DNA of 64,000 nt from Ceratothoa steindachneri (GCA_963969495.1 OZ018321.1:138594685-138658684), one strand, 5' to 3'; positions 1-11,274 are shown, counted from the stretch's first letter. Notes: generated by a model not told the origin, from the sequence alone. A program made the numbers and translations.

Positions 1-2714
1 TAAGTTTCTTGAGCTCCGTGGCCGGGTAGTAACAGAGGAACCTGAGATGGTGGCCATAACGGAGTCATGGATAAAAACCTCAAGCCGAGATTTTGAAGGT
101 GAATTCACGATTCCCGGTTACCAGCTCTTACTGAAAGATAGGCCAGACAGAGAGGGTGGCGGTGTGATGTTGTATGTCAAGGATACTCTCAACTCGACGG
201 ATTGCAACATCGTATCCGACCATGAACTACTAGGTGTTGACCTAGAGATAGGTCCTGCCAAATACAGGACCCTGGTGCTTTATAGACCTTCTGCCCAGCT
301 CGTTGAAAAGGACAGAGATCTGTACCAGCTACTAGGAGAACTTGTCGAAGACAGAGTGTGTATCGTCATGGGTGATTTCAACACAAAAGTTGACTGGGAA
401 ACCAGAGAACCCTGTGGCGAGAACGCACTACTCCTGGAGTTCGCGAACGACGAGTTCCTCACTCAATGGGTGAGAGAGCCAACGAGAGGAAACAATATCC
501 TCGACTTGGTTTTCACCTCTGAGGATGACATCGTTGATGACCTCTCTGTTGGCGAAGAGCTCGGTGGCAGTGACCACAGACTAAGTAGATTTGTAGTCAA
601 AGTCCCGAAGGCAGGGCCTGCAACTAGTAAATCGAGGAAACTTGATTTGAAAGGAGCATACTTTGCAGGTCTTCGTGCTGGACTGACTGACGCAAGGCTA
701 GAATTGTGCGATGTTGTTTAAGACTCGTGGAACAGTTTCCAAACCACATTCATGAGTCTTCAATCGCGTTTCATCCCTCTGAAATGTCCCTGTCAGTCTT
801 CTGTTCAACCAAAGTGGTTTAATCGAGAAATCGGCTAACTGCTCAGGAAGAAGAGAACTGTGTCCTTGCAATCGAAGATCTCGGGTGACTTTGACGAATA
901 CCGGAGGCTAGCCAGGAGAGTAAAGTCCAGCACAAGGGCGGCTAAACGGGCTGAGGAACTCCGAGTGGCGAGACTCTGTAAAGAGAATCCCAAGGGTTTT
1001 TTTGGATAGGTGAACAGCCGTAAACCAATCCGTCGAACGATTGGCCTTTTGAGAAATGAGAAGGAGGCATTAAAGCACTTAGATGCAGAAAATGCTAACC
1101 TCCTCAACGACTACTTCTCTTCAGTGTTTACTGAAAAGTATGGTACCATCCCCCAGCCAATGGATTCCTACTCGCGGAAAAAGCTGGAGGATATGGACTT
1201 CACCGAAGGGCAATAAAAAAGAAGATCAGTGACCTAATGACCAATAAGTCACCTGGCCCGGATGGGTTTCTACATAAAGTGTTAAAAAAAGTGCGCGATC
1301 AAGTGTCATGACACCTGAGCGCAATCTTCAACATGTCAATCCGGACCGAATGCGTTCCTAGAGACTGGCGTGAAGAGGAGGTGACTCCTATTTTCAAGAA
1401 AGGAGACCGAAGCCAACCGTCTAACTACCGACCTATCAGTCTGACTTCGATAGTCGGTAAACTCATAGAAAGCATGATGGTGGACAAAATGACGTCGTAT
1501 TTAGAGTCAAACCTGCTACTGAGGAGTCCTCAGCACGGCTTCCGAAGGCAACGGTCATGCCTGACGAACCTTGTGGAATTCTTCCACTTCGTGTTCAGTG
1601 AGCACGATTGGGACAAGGCGGTGGATGTTGTTTACTCAGACTTTCAGAAAGCCTTTGATAAGGTACCACACCGCCGCCTTCTCCGAAAAGTGCGAGCGCT
1701 TGGCATAGACGGAAAAGTAGCCGGTTGGATCGAGAACTGGCTAAGTGGCAGACGGCAACGGGTGGTGGTGAATGGACAGGCTTCTGAGTGGATGCCCGTT
1801 ACTAGCGAGGTGCCTCAAGGTTCTGTCCTGGGACCACTACTATTCATCATCTACGTCAACGACATAGACGGTGACATGGTTGCCAAGATTTTCAAATTTG
1901 CCGACGATACCAAGCTTGGTATGAACGTTGCAAGGATGGAAATACTGCCCGCCTGCAGGAAGATCTTGGGAAGATTGGGGAGTGGTCGGACACGTTGCAA
2001 ATGCCTTTTAACGTGGGCAAATGCAAAGTGATGCATATCGGCCACAGAAACCCCCAATCTCAGTATATCCTTAAGGGCACTGCTATTGAATCCACCGACA
2101 CTGAGAAGGACTTGGGTGTAACAATCACTAGTGACCTCAAGTTCTCGAAACAGTGCATTGAGGCGGAGAAAAAGGCCCAAAGGATGCTAGGCTATATTAA
2201 GCGCCAGTTTGGTTATCGGAACTAGGAGATAGTACTGTGCCTGTACAACTCACTTGTCCGACCGCACCTGGAGTATGCCGTACAATTTTGGAGTCCTTCA
2301 TTGCGAAAGGACATCGCGAGATTGGAACGCGTAGAAGCCAGGGCAACCAAGCTGATTCCCTCTATCCGACATAAAATTTATGAGGATAGACTAAGGGAAT
2401 TAGATCTTTTCTCGCTGGAAACCCGTAGACTGCGTGGTCAGCTCATCGAAGTTTTCAAAATGCTTCGAGGGTTCGACAATGTTGACTACCGGGATATTTT
2501 CACACTGAGTGACAACAGAACGCGCAATCACGGCTTCAAACTTGAACTGAAGCGTTACAACCGCAATTTGTGTGGAAATTTTTTCACCTACAGTATCCGC
2601 GGTAAGTGGAACGCACTTCCAGTGGAAGTTGTCAACAGTGAATCTGTTGACCAGTTCAAGTCAAGACTAGACAAAGTCTTGAAAAGTGGCCGTTTAGGGA
2701 CGCAAAACAATTGA
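1..2714 (+). mobile_element. CR1-like LINE (endonuclease + reverse transcriptase), degraded, open at window edge
   Basis: A non-LTR retrotransposon whose reading frame already runs at base 2, so its 5' end is outside the window. Residues encoded at about 47-640 form an apurinic-type endonuclease (GDFN at about 370, SDHR at about 570). The reverse transcriptase follows at 1330-2000 with the SDFQKAFDKVPH motif A, SEVPQGSVLGPLL motif B and FADDTKLG catalytic motif. The C-terminal CR1-type region runs to the stop at 2714. It is not functional: in-frame stops occur near 719, 835, 1006 and 2223, and there are frame changes near 1310 and 1925. The endonuclease and RT motif order identifies the class with confidence; assignment to CR1 rather than L2 rests on remembered family wording. 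Confidence 0.9.
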
Positions 2715-2815
2715 GCAGCCTTGTGCCTGCTCGATTGCTCGTCCAAAGGTACTCCCTTTGAATGGACCGTAAGGTCTCCTAGGGTACTTCATTTTCTTGT
2801 TATTCCTTCTTACTA
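2715..2815 (+). other. 3' tail of the CR1-like LINE
   Basis: Non-coding stretch between the LINE stop codon and the first minisatellite unit. It contains the self-complementary pieces typical of CR1 3' untranslated regions (tgctcgattgctcgtcc, then cctagg). The exact 3' end cannot be fixed because a tandem repeat starts directly after it. Confidence 0.4.
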
Positions 2816-5470
2816 CTCTTATGCATTCCAGCGATGACGTTACTCTCATGCTCTGTTGTACTAGGGACTTTACTCCTATGCACTTCTGTAGGGACGTTAC
2901 TCCCATGCACTCCACCGGGGACTTTACTATCATACACTAAAGCGGGCACGTTACTCTCATGCACTCGATCGGGGACATTACTCTCATGCACTCCACCTGG
3001 GACGTTACTCGCATGTACTCCACCGAGTACGTTATGCTCATGCACTCACTGGGGACGTTACTCTCATGTATTACAACAAAGAAATTACTTTCATTCACTC
3101 CACCGGGGAAGCTATTCCCATGCACCCCACTGGAGACGTTACACTCGTGCACTCCACCTGTGACGTAATCTGATGGATTCCACCAGGGACATTACTCCCA
3201 TGCATTCCACATGGGACGTTACTCTCATCAAGTTCCCCGCGTACGTTACTCTCATGCACTCCACCGGGGAGGTTACTTTCAAGCACTCCATCGGACGTTA
3301 ATCTCATGAATTCCACCTGAGACGTTACTGTCATGCACTCCACCTGAGACGTTACTCTCATGCACTCTACGGGGGAGGTTACTCTCATGAATTCCACCTG
3401 AGATGTTACTTTCATGCACTCCACCGGGCACGTTTCTATTATGCACTATACCGGTGACTTTACTCCCATCCACTCAAGCGGGGACGTTACTCTCATGTAC
3501 TCCATCTAGGTCATTACTCTGATGCATTCAACCGGGGACGTTACTCCCATCTACTCCACCGAGGACGGTGATCACATGCACTAGACTTGGGACTTTTCTC
3601 TCATGCACTCCACCGGGGACATTACTCTCATTTACTCTCATGAACTATTACGTGACGTTACTTCCATGCACTACACTAGGGACGTCAATCTCATGGATTC
3701 TACCCTGGATGTTACTCTCATGCACTCCACCGCGCACGTTACTCTCATTCAATTCACCTGGTATGTAACTCTCATACACCCCACCGGGGACATTACTCTC
3801 ATTTATTCCACCAGGGACATTACTCCAATGCTGTCCACTAGGGACGTTATCCTCATGCACTCCAAATGGGATGCACTCTCATGGATTCCATCAGGGACGT
3901 TACTCTTATCGATCCCACCGTGGACGTTACTCTGATGCATTCCACCAGAGTCCTTACACTCATGCAATCCCCAGCGGACGGTACTCCCATGCACTCCACT
4001 GGGGACGTTACTCTCATTCACTGCACCGAGGAAGTTTGTCTCATGCAATCCTTCTTAGACGTTACTCTCATGCACTTCACCGGGGACATTTCTATCATCT
4101 ACCCCACCGGGGACTTTACTCTCATTGATTATGCCGGGGAAGTTACTCTTATGCAGTCCTCCCAGGGCGTTGCTTTCATGCACTCCACCGGGGACATTAC
4201 TCTCATACACTGCACCGGGGAGGTTACTCCCATGCACTCCCTCTGTGAAGTTACTATCAGGCACTCTATCGGGAACTTTACTCTCATGCACTTCACCAGG
4301 GACGTTTCTCTCCTGTAACCCACCGGGGACGTTACTTTCATTGATTCCGCCGGGGACGTTACTCTCATGCAGTCCACCCAGGACGTTACTTTCATGAACT
4401 CCACCGGGGACGTCACCCTCATAGATTTTACCGTGGATGTTACTCTCATGCACTCCACAGGGGGTTAGTTTCATGCAGTACACAGGGCACGTTACTATCA
4501 AACACTCCACACGGGGCGATACTCTCATGCACGCCCGAGGAAACGTTACTCTCATTCACTCGACTGGACACATTTATTTCATGCATTCCAGTGGGGACGT
4601 CACTCCAATGCACTCCCCTGTGGACTTTACTCGCACGCACTCCACCAAGTAAGTTTCTCACATTGCTTCATCAGCGAGGTTAGTCTCATTCACTCCACCG
4701 GGGACGTTACTCCCATGCATTATACCTGTGAAGTTACTCTAAAGCACTCTCCTTGGGAATGCTACATTCATGCTCTCCACCGGGGACGTTACTCTCATGC
4801 ACTCCACTGGGGATGTTACTCCCATGTATTCCACCTCCGAAGTTACTCTCAATAACTCCACCGGGGACGTTACTCTCATTGATTCCGCCGTGGAAGTTAC
4901 TCTCATGCAGTTACATAGGACGTTACTTTTATGCAATCCACCGGGGACGTCACTCTCATAGATTCCACCGTGGATGTTACTATCATGCACTTAACCTGGT
5001 ATGATACTCTCATGCACTCCACCCGGGACGTTATTCTAATACACTGCACTTGGGACGTTACTCCCATGCATTCCACCTGTCAAGTTACTATCAGGCGTTC
5101 CATCGGGAACGTTACTCTTATGCATTTCACCGGGGACTTTACTCTCATGCACTTCACACGGGACGTTACTCTGATGCACTCCTCAGGGAAGTTACTCTTA
5201 TACACTCCACCGGGGACGTTACTCTCATGATTCCACCTGGGACGTTACTCTCATGCACTCCACTGGGGACGTTACTTTCATGCACTCTACCGTAGATGTT
5301 TCTCTCATGCACTCCACACGGGACGTTACTTTCTTGTATTCCTCCAGCCACGTTAATCTCACGCACTCCACCTGGGACGTCACTCCCATGCACTCCCCGG
5401 GGACGTTACTCTTATGCAGTTCACCGGGGACGTTACTCTTATGCGGTTCACCGGGTCCTTCCTTTCATGC
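2816..5470. repeat. 27-bp minisatellite, on the order of 100 units
   Basis: Imperfect tandem array with consensus ggggacgttactctcatg followed by cactccacc. Units vary by substitution and occasional indels. The 27-bp period is a multiple of three and the consensus lacks stops in several frames, so frames of 60-166 codons open on both strands with nonapeptide repeats such as GTLLSCTPP, GDVTLMHST and GGVHESNVP. Being open in competing frames is the signature of a repeat and not a gene. It lies in what is inferred to be an upstream intron of the importin-like gene. Confidence 0.95.
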
Positions 5471-5599
5471 GCTCCCTTGAGAAGGTTTCTCTCATGCACT
5501 GCTGCTGTTTCGTCAACTGCAGTATTTGCCCATTCGGTGCCTTAATTGCCGCCCCCTCAGCCTGCCCCAGCCCCTGGTAGACCTACTTTCTCGCATTGC

Positions 5600-5795
5600 T
5601 CCCCTTACTGCTTGCACACTGTAGTCATTTGTGCAGTACGCGTGATCGTGCTTTCTCGATATTTGCTTCTAGCATCTGGAATGACATGCCTCCTGTTTTG
5701 CTTCATCCTCATTGCTTTCATAGGTGCCTTACAGACCTACCTCACCTTCCTCCAGTTTGGTAGACATGCGTGCTATGAAGGCGACCTCGCTTGGC
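5600..5795 (+). pseudogene. LINE reverse-transcriptase C-terminal relic (Jockey/L2-like)
   Basis: One frame encodes RDRAFSIFASSIWNDMPP followed by a short LPHLPPVW end and a stop near 5765. This resembles the common GDRAFSV..LWNSLP terminal motif of Jockey/L2-type LINE proteins. Nothing else of the element is recognisable and the piece is short. It could be chance, but the spacing of RAFS, WN and LP fits. Confidence 0.4.
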
Positions 5796-6529
5796 AAGCT
5801 CCAAAACGGATATCGTTTTGTAATAACATTAATTTTTTTATTGCTAACTATTTTACCTGAGATTTTAACTGTTTGCAGGCATTTATTTCTCAGTTGAGAC
5901 CTACAATTTAACCTGGAATCTGAACAACAGATTCATACCCGTTTGTCAATCAAGCGCCGGCAAGTAGATCCAAATCGGGACTTCGTCCGGCGACTAACGC
6001 ACCCGATTTGTTTCAACTTTACTCAACCTGAGGACAGATTTTCCCCTCGGTTACGCCGTACCTTGATGATAAAATAGCTCTATGTGACATACGGATAGGT
6101 TACACGGAGAGAATAATAAACAAAACAATAAAAACTAACAAATATTCAGATAATAGTAATAAATTACATACTAAATCCCTAGTACACCGAATGCCATGAG
6201 AACCGGAAGCTTGGGATTTAAGATGCGCGGAATGGTACTTACTCTAACCCGTTAGATCTATAGTAAAGGTAGGGTGGGGGGGGGCCCCACCCTACCAACT
6301 CCATCCAAAACATTGATTTCCTGATGGGAAAAATACGAGATCCTTTGAAATTTACGGGAGAAACTCCCCAATCAAAAGTTGTTAATGAAGATGAAAACAC
6401 TAGGAACCTTTCTTTTCTTTTTATCGGATGTTTAAGATCATTGCACCCATGAGCACATTATGTGACCTTTCGATAATCAAGCACATAATTATGACGTCAC
6501 GACACTACTATATCTTTAATTGATTTCAG
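5796..6529. other. Intron sequence without recognised gene
   Basis: I see no armadillo-repeat exon here, although repeats 1-3 of the importin-like protein should lie upstream of 6530. The only structure is a G-rich hairpin at 6268-6296. The open stretch at 5546-5860 encodes hydrophobic residues but lies in the wrong frame relative to the LINE relic and resembles no family I know. Confidence 0.5.
6268..6296. repeat. Perfect 12-bp inverted repeat around a G run
   Basis: GGTAGGGTGGGG and CCCCACCCTACC flank five extra G residues. The plus strand also carries four closely spaced G runs, so it could form either a hairpin or a G-quadruplex. Confidence 0.7.
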
Positions 6530-6668
6530 TTGGAATGTCTTCGAGCGTTGTCTAGGACATTCAGAATCCTGACTGAACACAAGTCCCTCAGTCCATCTTA
6601 TGAAGACATGGTGGGACTAATTGAGGCGGCCAAATTGTTCATTAATCACCGAGACAAAGAGATATACC
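6530..6668 (+). CDS. Importin-alpha-like protein, exon covering armadillo repeat 4 (first exon in window)
   Basis: Importin-alpha binds nuclear localisation signals in the cytoplasm and carries cargo into the nucleus with importin-beta. This exon starts in phase 0 after a tttcag acceptor and ends one base into a codon before gtgagt. It encodes about 46 residues ending DKEIY, which align with ARM4 up to the ARM5 junction. The ARM4 signature that normally reads WxLSN is RALSR here, so both the conserved Trp and Asn of the third cargo-binding position are replaced by Arg. Exons for the importin-beta-binding domain and ARM1-3 must lie upstream of the window; none is recognisable in 1-6529. Identity is supported by the four downstream exons, not by this exon alone. 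Confidence 0.75.
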
Positions 6669-6929
6669 GTGAGTATTAGTAGGGAAAACTCCAGTGTATA
6701 CGCAGTGATGGTTGCGGTTAGTTACAGGCACGCCTGTAACTCTATTCATTAGAGCAAACTAACAGTCCTAAAATAACTGTATCAATTGGGCATTTTGACT
6801 TTCACTTTTGCCGTCGCAGAACACGAGGTCGTTTTCATCCACCTGTGGGGGCGGGGAATTGTTTTCACCAACTCGTACAAGCTATATCTTACCATGTCTC
6901 GAGGGTTAAACTACCTAATTGATACACTA

Positions 6930-8160
6930 ATTTTAGGCAGGGCTGCCAATGAGATATTTCCGTTTCCCACATAACCTGAATAAAAAATCCCCCTAAATTT
7001 AATTAAAGTCCCCCAGATTATAATAAAAATAACTTTTGGTGAAATAAATTAAATTATAACCGAATTTACTTACCACTGGTTAATTTAAATGCAATTCATC
7101 ATTTTCTTTTGCCCCTAAAGTCATTGTTATATTACTTTTATTCATACGTTTCATGTACATAGCACTTGTTTCATTTTCTACAGCCCTAATTACTTCTTTG
7201 CTTGGCTCCCAATTAGTACAGTCTGAATTGAGTTTTGTAATTGACTGTTTCGCCAAAATTGTACTAGCTACTCTTTGTGCTTTTAGTGAATGAGTTTTCC
7301 TAGTTTTGATGTTATTCACTTGCGAAAATATGCGTTCAACACATGCTGAAGAAAGTGGTAAATACGATAGTTTTGTCATTAAATCAGAAATTAGCGCAAA
7401 TTTGGAATTGTCTATACCATCTATAATGGAACGAAAATCATACCAGTACTCTGGTATCTTGTCACTCCGACCCCATAGCTTCTCCAATGATCGTCAAGTT
7501 TATTCACTTGAGCTGGCAATATGAAATTAGGAAAAGTGCTTGAACTACTAATTAATGATGATAGTGAAATACTTTTGTTTGAGGCAAAGGTTGGATCAAG
7601 AGCATTTATCTTGGCAATCACATTATTTTCATTCAGTTGAAATCTCTTTCTTATTTGAACGCAGAGTTTGACTAGAAATTTCAAGCACTCATTCTTGAAT
7701 ATCTTGAAAATATCACTGGGTAATGGTCTATTAATCAGTTGTCATTGCTAGTCCTCCAAGGTATATGTTATCATGATTTTGTGATTACTTACATTACTTG
7801 GATCAATATCTGAAAGTTTGACACGTTGGATTACTGGTTCATTCACAAAACAACTGAGAATATTTTTATATTCAGATTAAACGCGTTCAATTTTCGTTCC
7901 GACTGCGCGCATTTTCTGCACGTGTTACTCGTTAAGAACGTAGTGACCGTTCTGCGTTAGATATCTTATATTCAAATACTTTACATCCATTTTAAAATTG
8001 TATCTCTTAAAAATAATGCAATTTACGCGTTATATTTATCTTATTTCATAATTCCCCCAGATTATTAACAATTTTTGACAAAATCCCCCATTTCCCCAGA
8101 CTATGCGCATTTCCCACAGATCTGGTTGATTCACTCAAGTTTGGCAGCCCTGATTTTAGG
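6930..8160. mobile_element. hAT-type DNA transposon, internally deleted, with perfect target duplication
   Basis: The element runs from 6938 to 8152 and ends in inverted repeats cagggctgccaa and ttggcagccctg. It is flanked by an exact 8-bp direct repeat attttagg (6930-6937 and 8153-8160), the target-site length of hAT elements. It carries only the C-terminal part of a transposase on the minus strand. It sits in the intron between the ARM4 and ARM5 exons. The exact target duplication and clean ends argue for an insertion that is not very old. Confidence 0.92.
7087..7770 (-). pseudogene. hAT transposase C-terminal fragment
   Basis: Two open pieces in the minus strand (about 7760-7421 and 7487-7080) read through an interface resembling the hAT catalytic end. 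The first includes FLVKLCVQIRKRF; the second has the dimerisation-domain core LPLSSACVERIFSQVNNIKT. The frames are offset near 7450, and the N-terminal half with the first two catalytic aspartates is absent. It cannot encode an active transposase, but the element could be moved by a relative in trans. Confidence 0.85.
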
Positions 8161-8479
8161 GCTGTAAGATTGGTCTATTGGATAGAGTCACTCAGGGTCG
8201 GTGAGGAATGTCTCCCAGTGTGAAGGTGGCTAGTCGTTGCTATAGTAACCACTGAAATATGTAGAGGGATCCGCTGAAATAGTAGTATTTTCCCACCTCC
8301 TAAGATATTACTTCGGGAGATAAAGCGAGCCGTTAACCCACCCCCCCCGCCCACCCCCGAGTCGGAAGATTACTCATCTATTTTGTAGGTTCATTTCGAA
8401 GAAATTTTATGGCTCCAGCTGCTGGTCGTTCCGTTTAACCCGCTGATCCCTACCTCTTACACTTTCTTGCAAGGAGACG

Positions 8480-9233
8480 CTCTGTTGTCACGGCCGATAA
8501 CGAGGGTTCGGGTTCGAGAATGCCCCTCTCTCTCTCCCTGTTTTGGAGAAATCCGGGTATATATGCACCCTCCCAAGAATTACCGACATATTTAGTTAGA
8601 CCACGCTTCCCCGAAAGGAGTTTGATTCAACGACGTTCTCTCCCGAGAAGTGTTTAGTGACGGTAGGGGGCTACGGAAGAGCTGGACATCACACTCGTAT
8701 CGTCGGGTCAGGGAGAAGAGTCTCTTGAGGCAACGCCAGCCTTTCTCAACCGCCTTCGGATCAAGGATTGGAGAAGCCGTCCTCCGAAGTTCTTCTGGTG
8801 ACCTCTTGAGGACAAGAGGCCCAATAGCTCGCTCAATCCTAGTTTAGAGAAGTCATCTCTCCCCCCCTTCGAAGTTAGACCGGTGACCTCTTGAGGACAA
8901 GAGGCCCGATAGATCGCTCGATCTGAGTTTGGAGAAGTCACCTCCTCCCTTCGAAGTTCGTCCGGTGACCTCTTGAGGACAAGAGGCCCGCATCTCGCTC
9001 GATCCGAGTTTGGAGAAAGTAGCACCACCCCCACCCCTTTTGGGTTTCCTAGCTGCACCCGTGAGTAATCAAGGTCACCAAGACCTTACCCCCTACCCCC
9101 AAGTTCGCCCCGCTTTACTCTCGAAGTTCAAAGGAACTAAATCGCTCACTACCCTAAATCTCCCATTATAACCATAAAAACCCTCGTTATCCAATTAGTA
9201 TTCGGAACCTAATTCCGTCTTTTTCATCTACCT

Positions 9234-9235
<2 letters not shown>
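8480..9235 (+). mobile_element. Probable solo LTR or LTR fragment with internal tandem repeats
   Basis: GC-richer than its surroundings. A TATA-like gtatatatgcacc near 8555 is followed about 240 bp later by three units of about 83 bp, each with the hairpin CCTCTTGAGGACAAGAGG and an oligo-C run. The LTRs at 27837 and 32040 have the same layout: a TATA box, then tandem units of about 80 bp with a hairpin and oligo-C. Sequence similarity to those LTRs is low, so it would be a different family. Terminal TG/CA and target duplication were not found, so the boundaries are approximate. Confidence 0.45.
8797..9050. repeat. Three tandem units of about 83 bp with hairpins
   Basis: Each unit reads ggtgacctcttgaggacaag, then aggcccgatagatcgctcg, then a variable ggagaagtcacctcctcc-like part and ttcgaagtt. 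The units start near 8799, 8880 and 8961. Confidence 0.8.

Positions 9236-9300
<65 letters not shown>
9236..9300. repeat. (TA)n microsatellite
   Basis: Uninterrupted TA dinucleotides directly downstream of the LTR-like segment. Confidence 0.98.
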
Positions 9301-9303
<3 letters not shown>

Positions 9304-9744
9304 ATATTTATTTTGTGCCTTTTATTTAGTGTGTATTAAAATATATTTTTGTTATTGTGTTTGGAATAGTCCTTGGTCACGCAGCTGCCTTTATCTATTC
9401 AAATTGCACTTTTAGAATAATAACATTTGTTGCCTCGCTTAGCTACCCTAGAACCTGTGTGCGTATACTCCCGTACACTGGGCCATACTTCGACACAATC
9501 CTTAACTCAAGATTTATTTGTATTGTTTCCCTCTCTCTTTCTCTTATTCACTTTTCACTTTTAACTTAACAATGAATGGACATTACTTAGTTGGATTATG
9601 CATTTTATATGGAAAAATAAAAAGCGATTCCTTAACGCTAATTTGTTATGGTTATTAATAAATAGAGGAAATCAAAACCAACATTCCAGGAACATAAGGA
9701 GATAAAAACTGGGCGTTTGAAAGATCCTGTTCCTGACCTAGGAT
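9301..9744. other. Intron sequence, nothing recognised
   Basis: AT-rich sequence with a pyrimidine-rich stretch near 9528-9565. No coding similarity or repeat seen. Confidence 0.4.
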
Positions 9745-9965
9745 ATAAAGATGGCTCCAGTAGAGATATTCCTTACCCAAGATATAAAGATAGCTTTAGT
9801 AGAGATGTTCCTGACCCATGATATAAAGATAGCTTCAGTAGAGATGTTCCTGACCCATAATATAAAGATTGCTCCAATTGAGATGTTCCTGACCCAAGAT
9901 ATAAAGATGGCTCCAGTAGAGATGTTTCTGACCCAATATATTAAGATGGTTCCTGTAGAGATGTT
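9745..9965. repeat. 39-bp tandem repeat, about six units
   Basis: Units of the form gatataaagatggctccag + tagagatgttcctgaccca. The period is 13 codons, which alone explains the 88-codon open frame over it (repeating VEMFLTxDIK). Confidence 0.9.
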
Positions 9966-10389
9966 TAAGTTCTTATTCTTGAGTTCTTGTGCCCTTTTGT
10001 ACGAATCTGTTCCTTGAGATATAATACTCTCTCCCGTCCACAGTATTGGGCTGATAATGTTTTCTATTTCAGTTTTTCTCAGCCTTTACTTGGCTGGCAA
10101 AGTACCAAATGTACCAAAATCATCAACTAAATAATGAAATAAGAATAAAAAATCAATTTAATTCAATAAATTTTAAAAATATATACAAGAAATTAAAATT
10201 GATCAAGTAGTCTGTTCCACATTATTGCCATTCTTATACCATCAAAATATTATTAATCAATTTTAAGTATTATTATCATTTCATTAACAAAGACGACCTT
10301 CAATATAAAAATTTGTAAAAAATATATATATTTTTTTATCTAAGAATTTCTTAATTCCCGGTTAACTTTTTCTATTTCTTTGTTCTAAG
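9966..10389. other. AT-rich intron end
   Basis: Strongly AT-rich non-coding sequence leading to the ARM5 exon acceptor. A pyrimidine tract precedes ttctaag at 10383-10389. Confidence 0.5.
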
Positions 10390-10568
10390 TGAATGGCTGT
10401 TGGTCATTTGCCGGTATAACGGACAGCGACAGGAATAAAATTGATATTGTCCTAAAAGCTGATATTATTCCATACATCATCGAAAAGTTCCTAAAATCCG
10501 AAGAAGATGAAAAAATAACTCCGTCCATTAAAATTGTTGGTAACATCATGGCAGAAACGGATGACCAG
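10390..10568 (+). CDS. Importin-alpha-like protein, exon covering ARM5-ARM6
   Basis: This exon starts with the two bases that complete the split codon of the previous exon and ends in phase 0 at gaccag|gtaagt. It encodes NGCWSFAGITDSD, matching the canonical ACWALSYLTDG of ARM5. It continues with a helix ending PSIKIVGNIMAETDDQ, matching the PALRxVGNIVTGxDxQ of ARM6. In ARM5 the Trp is kept but the usual Tyr is Gly. In ARM6 the usual Arg is Lys and the Asn is kept. This is the strongest single diagnostic exon for the family, because GNI plus the DDQ end is characteristic. Confidence 0.92.
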
Positions 10569-11274
10569 GTAAGTTAGAAATGACCAGAACAAGATAATGG
10601 AAAATGCGGAAAGAGAGAAAAAACAAGGTCTGCTGACCAAAAAGTCGCGTGCTCTCACTTTTTCTGATTTATGACCTTACAACCCTCAAAACTTTCAATA
10701 ATTTAAAGAATAACCTTAGAAAGACTCTAGAAGTCATATCATTCGAAACAGAATGTAAAACAACATAAGGGTTTCAAATATCGTTAGAATTGGCCGAATA
10801 GTTATGATGTGATTGATAAAACAAAATAATTCATGGGCTAACTTTGGGAGGACCATGGAAGTTATACCATCCGAAGGGAATGTAAAACAACATAAGGGTT
10901 TCGAATTTCGTTAGAATCGGCGATTAGTTACAATGTTATTACAAAGAAAAAGCAAAACGGGGACCGACCGACATAGTGGGATGTAGAGTCGCACGCGACT
11001 AAAATACTTAAAATAATTTTATTAACAAGGGAATGCTGCAGAGATTGCTACATCATGCAAATGCATAGTAACAAACAGTTAGCCTAAACAGGAAAGCTTA
11101 TCAATACATAACCCTCAAAAAACAAGTGCATACGTATAACCTTTATGTTAAAAAAACAGATGTTAAATTAGTATCATATGAGTCTCAATTAACCTTTCAC
11201 TGTCCCCTTAAAATCACTACATGCTGTCACACACACCATCACATACGCAGAAATATTAAAGTTCTATCCCTCAG
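10569..11274. other. Intron with an imperfect 125-bp direct duplication
   Basis: Two copies (about 10726-10815 and 10850-10940) share gaatgtaaaacaacataagg followed by gtttcgaatttcgttagaat. The second copy is followed by ggaccgaccgacatagtggg and a gtcgcacgcgac palindrome. This looks like a dispersed arthropod repeat in two tandem pieces. No coding content seen. Confidence 0.55.

Noticed and set aside
2816..5470. CRISPR-like array
   Set aside because: Units are contiguous without unique spacers; eukaryotic minisatellite.
2834..5480. Many frames of 60-166 codons on both strands encoding repeated nonapeptides
   Set aside because: All come from the 27-bp minisatellite; competing open frames on both strands and no start context or family.
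5546..5860. A 104-codon hydrophobic protein
   Set aside because: A different frame of the same stretch matches a LINE C-terminus; no signal for a gene.
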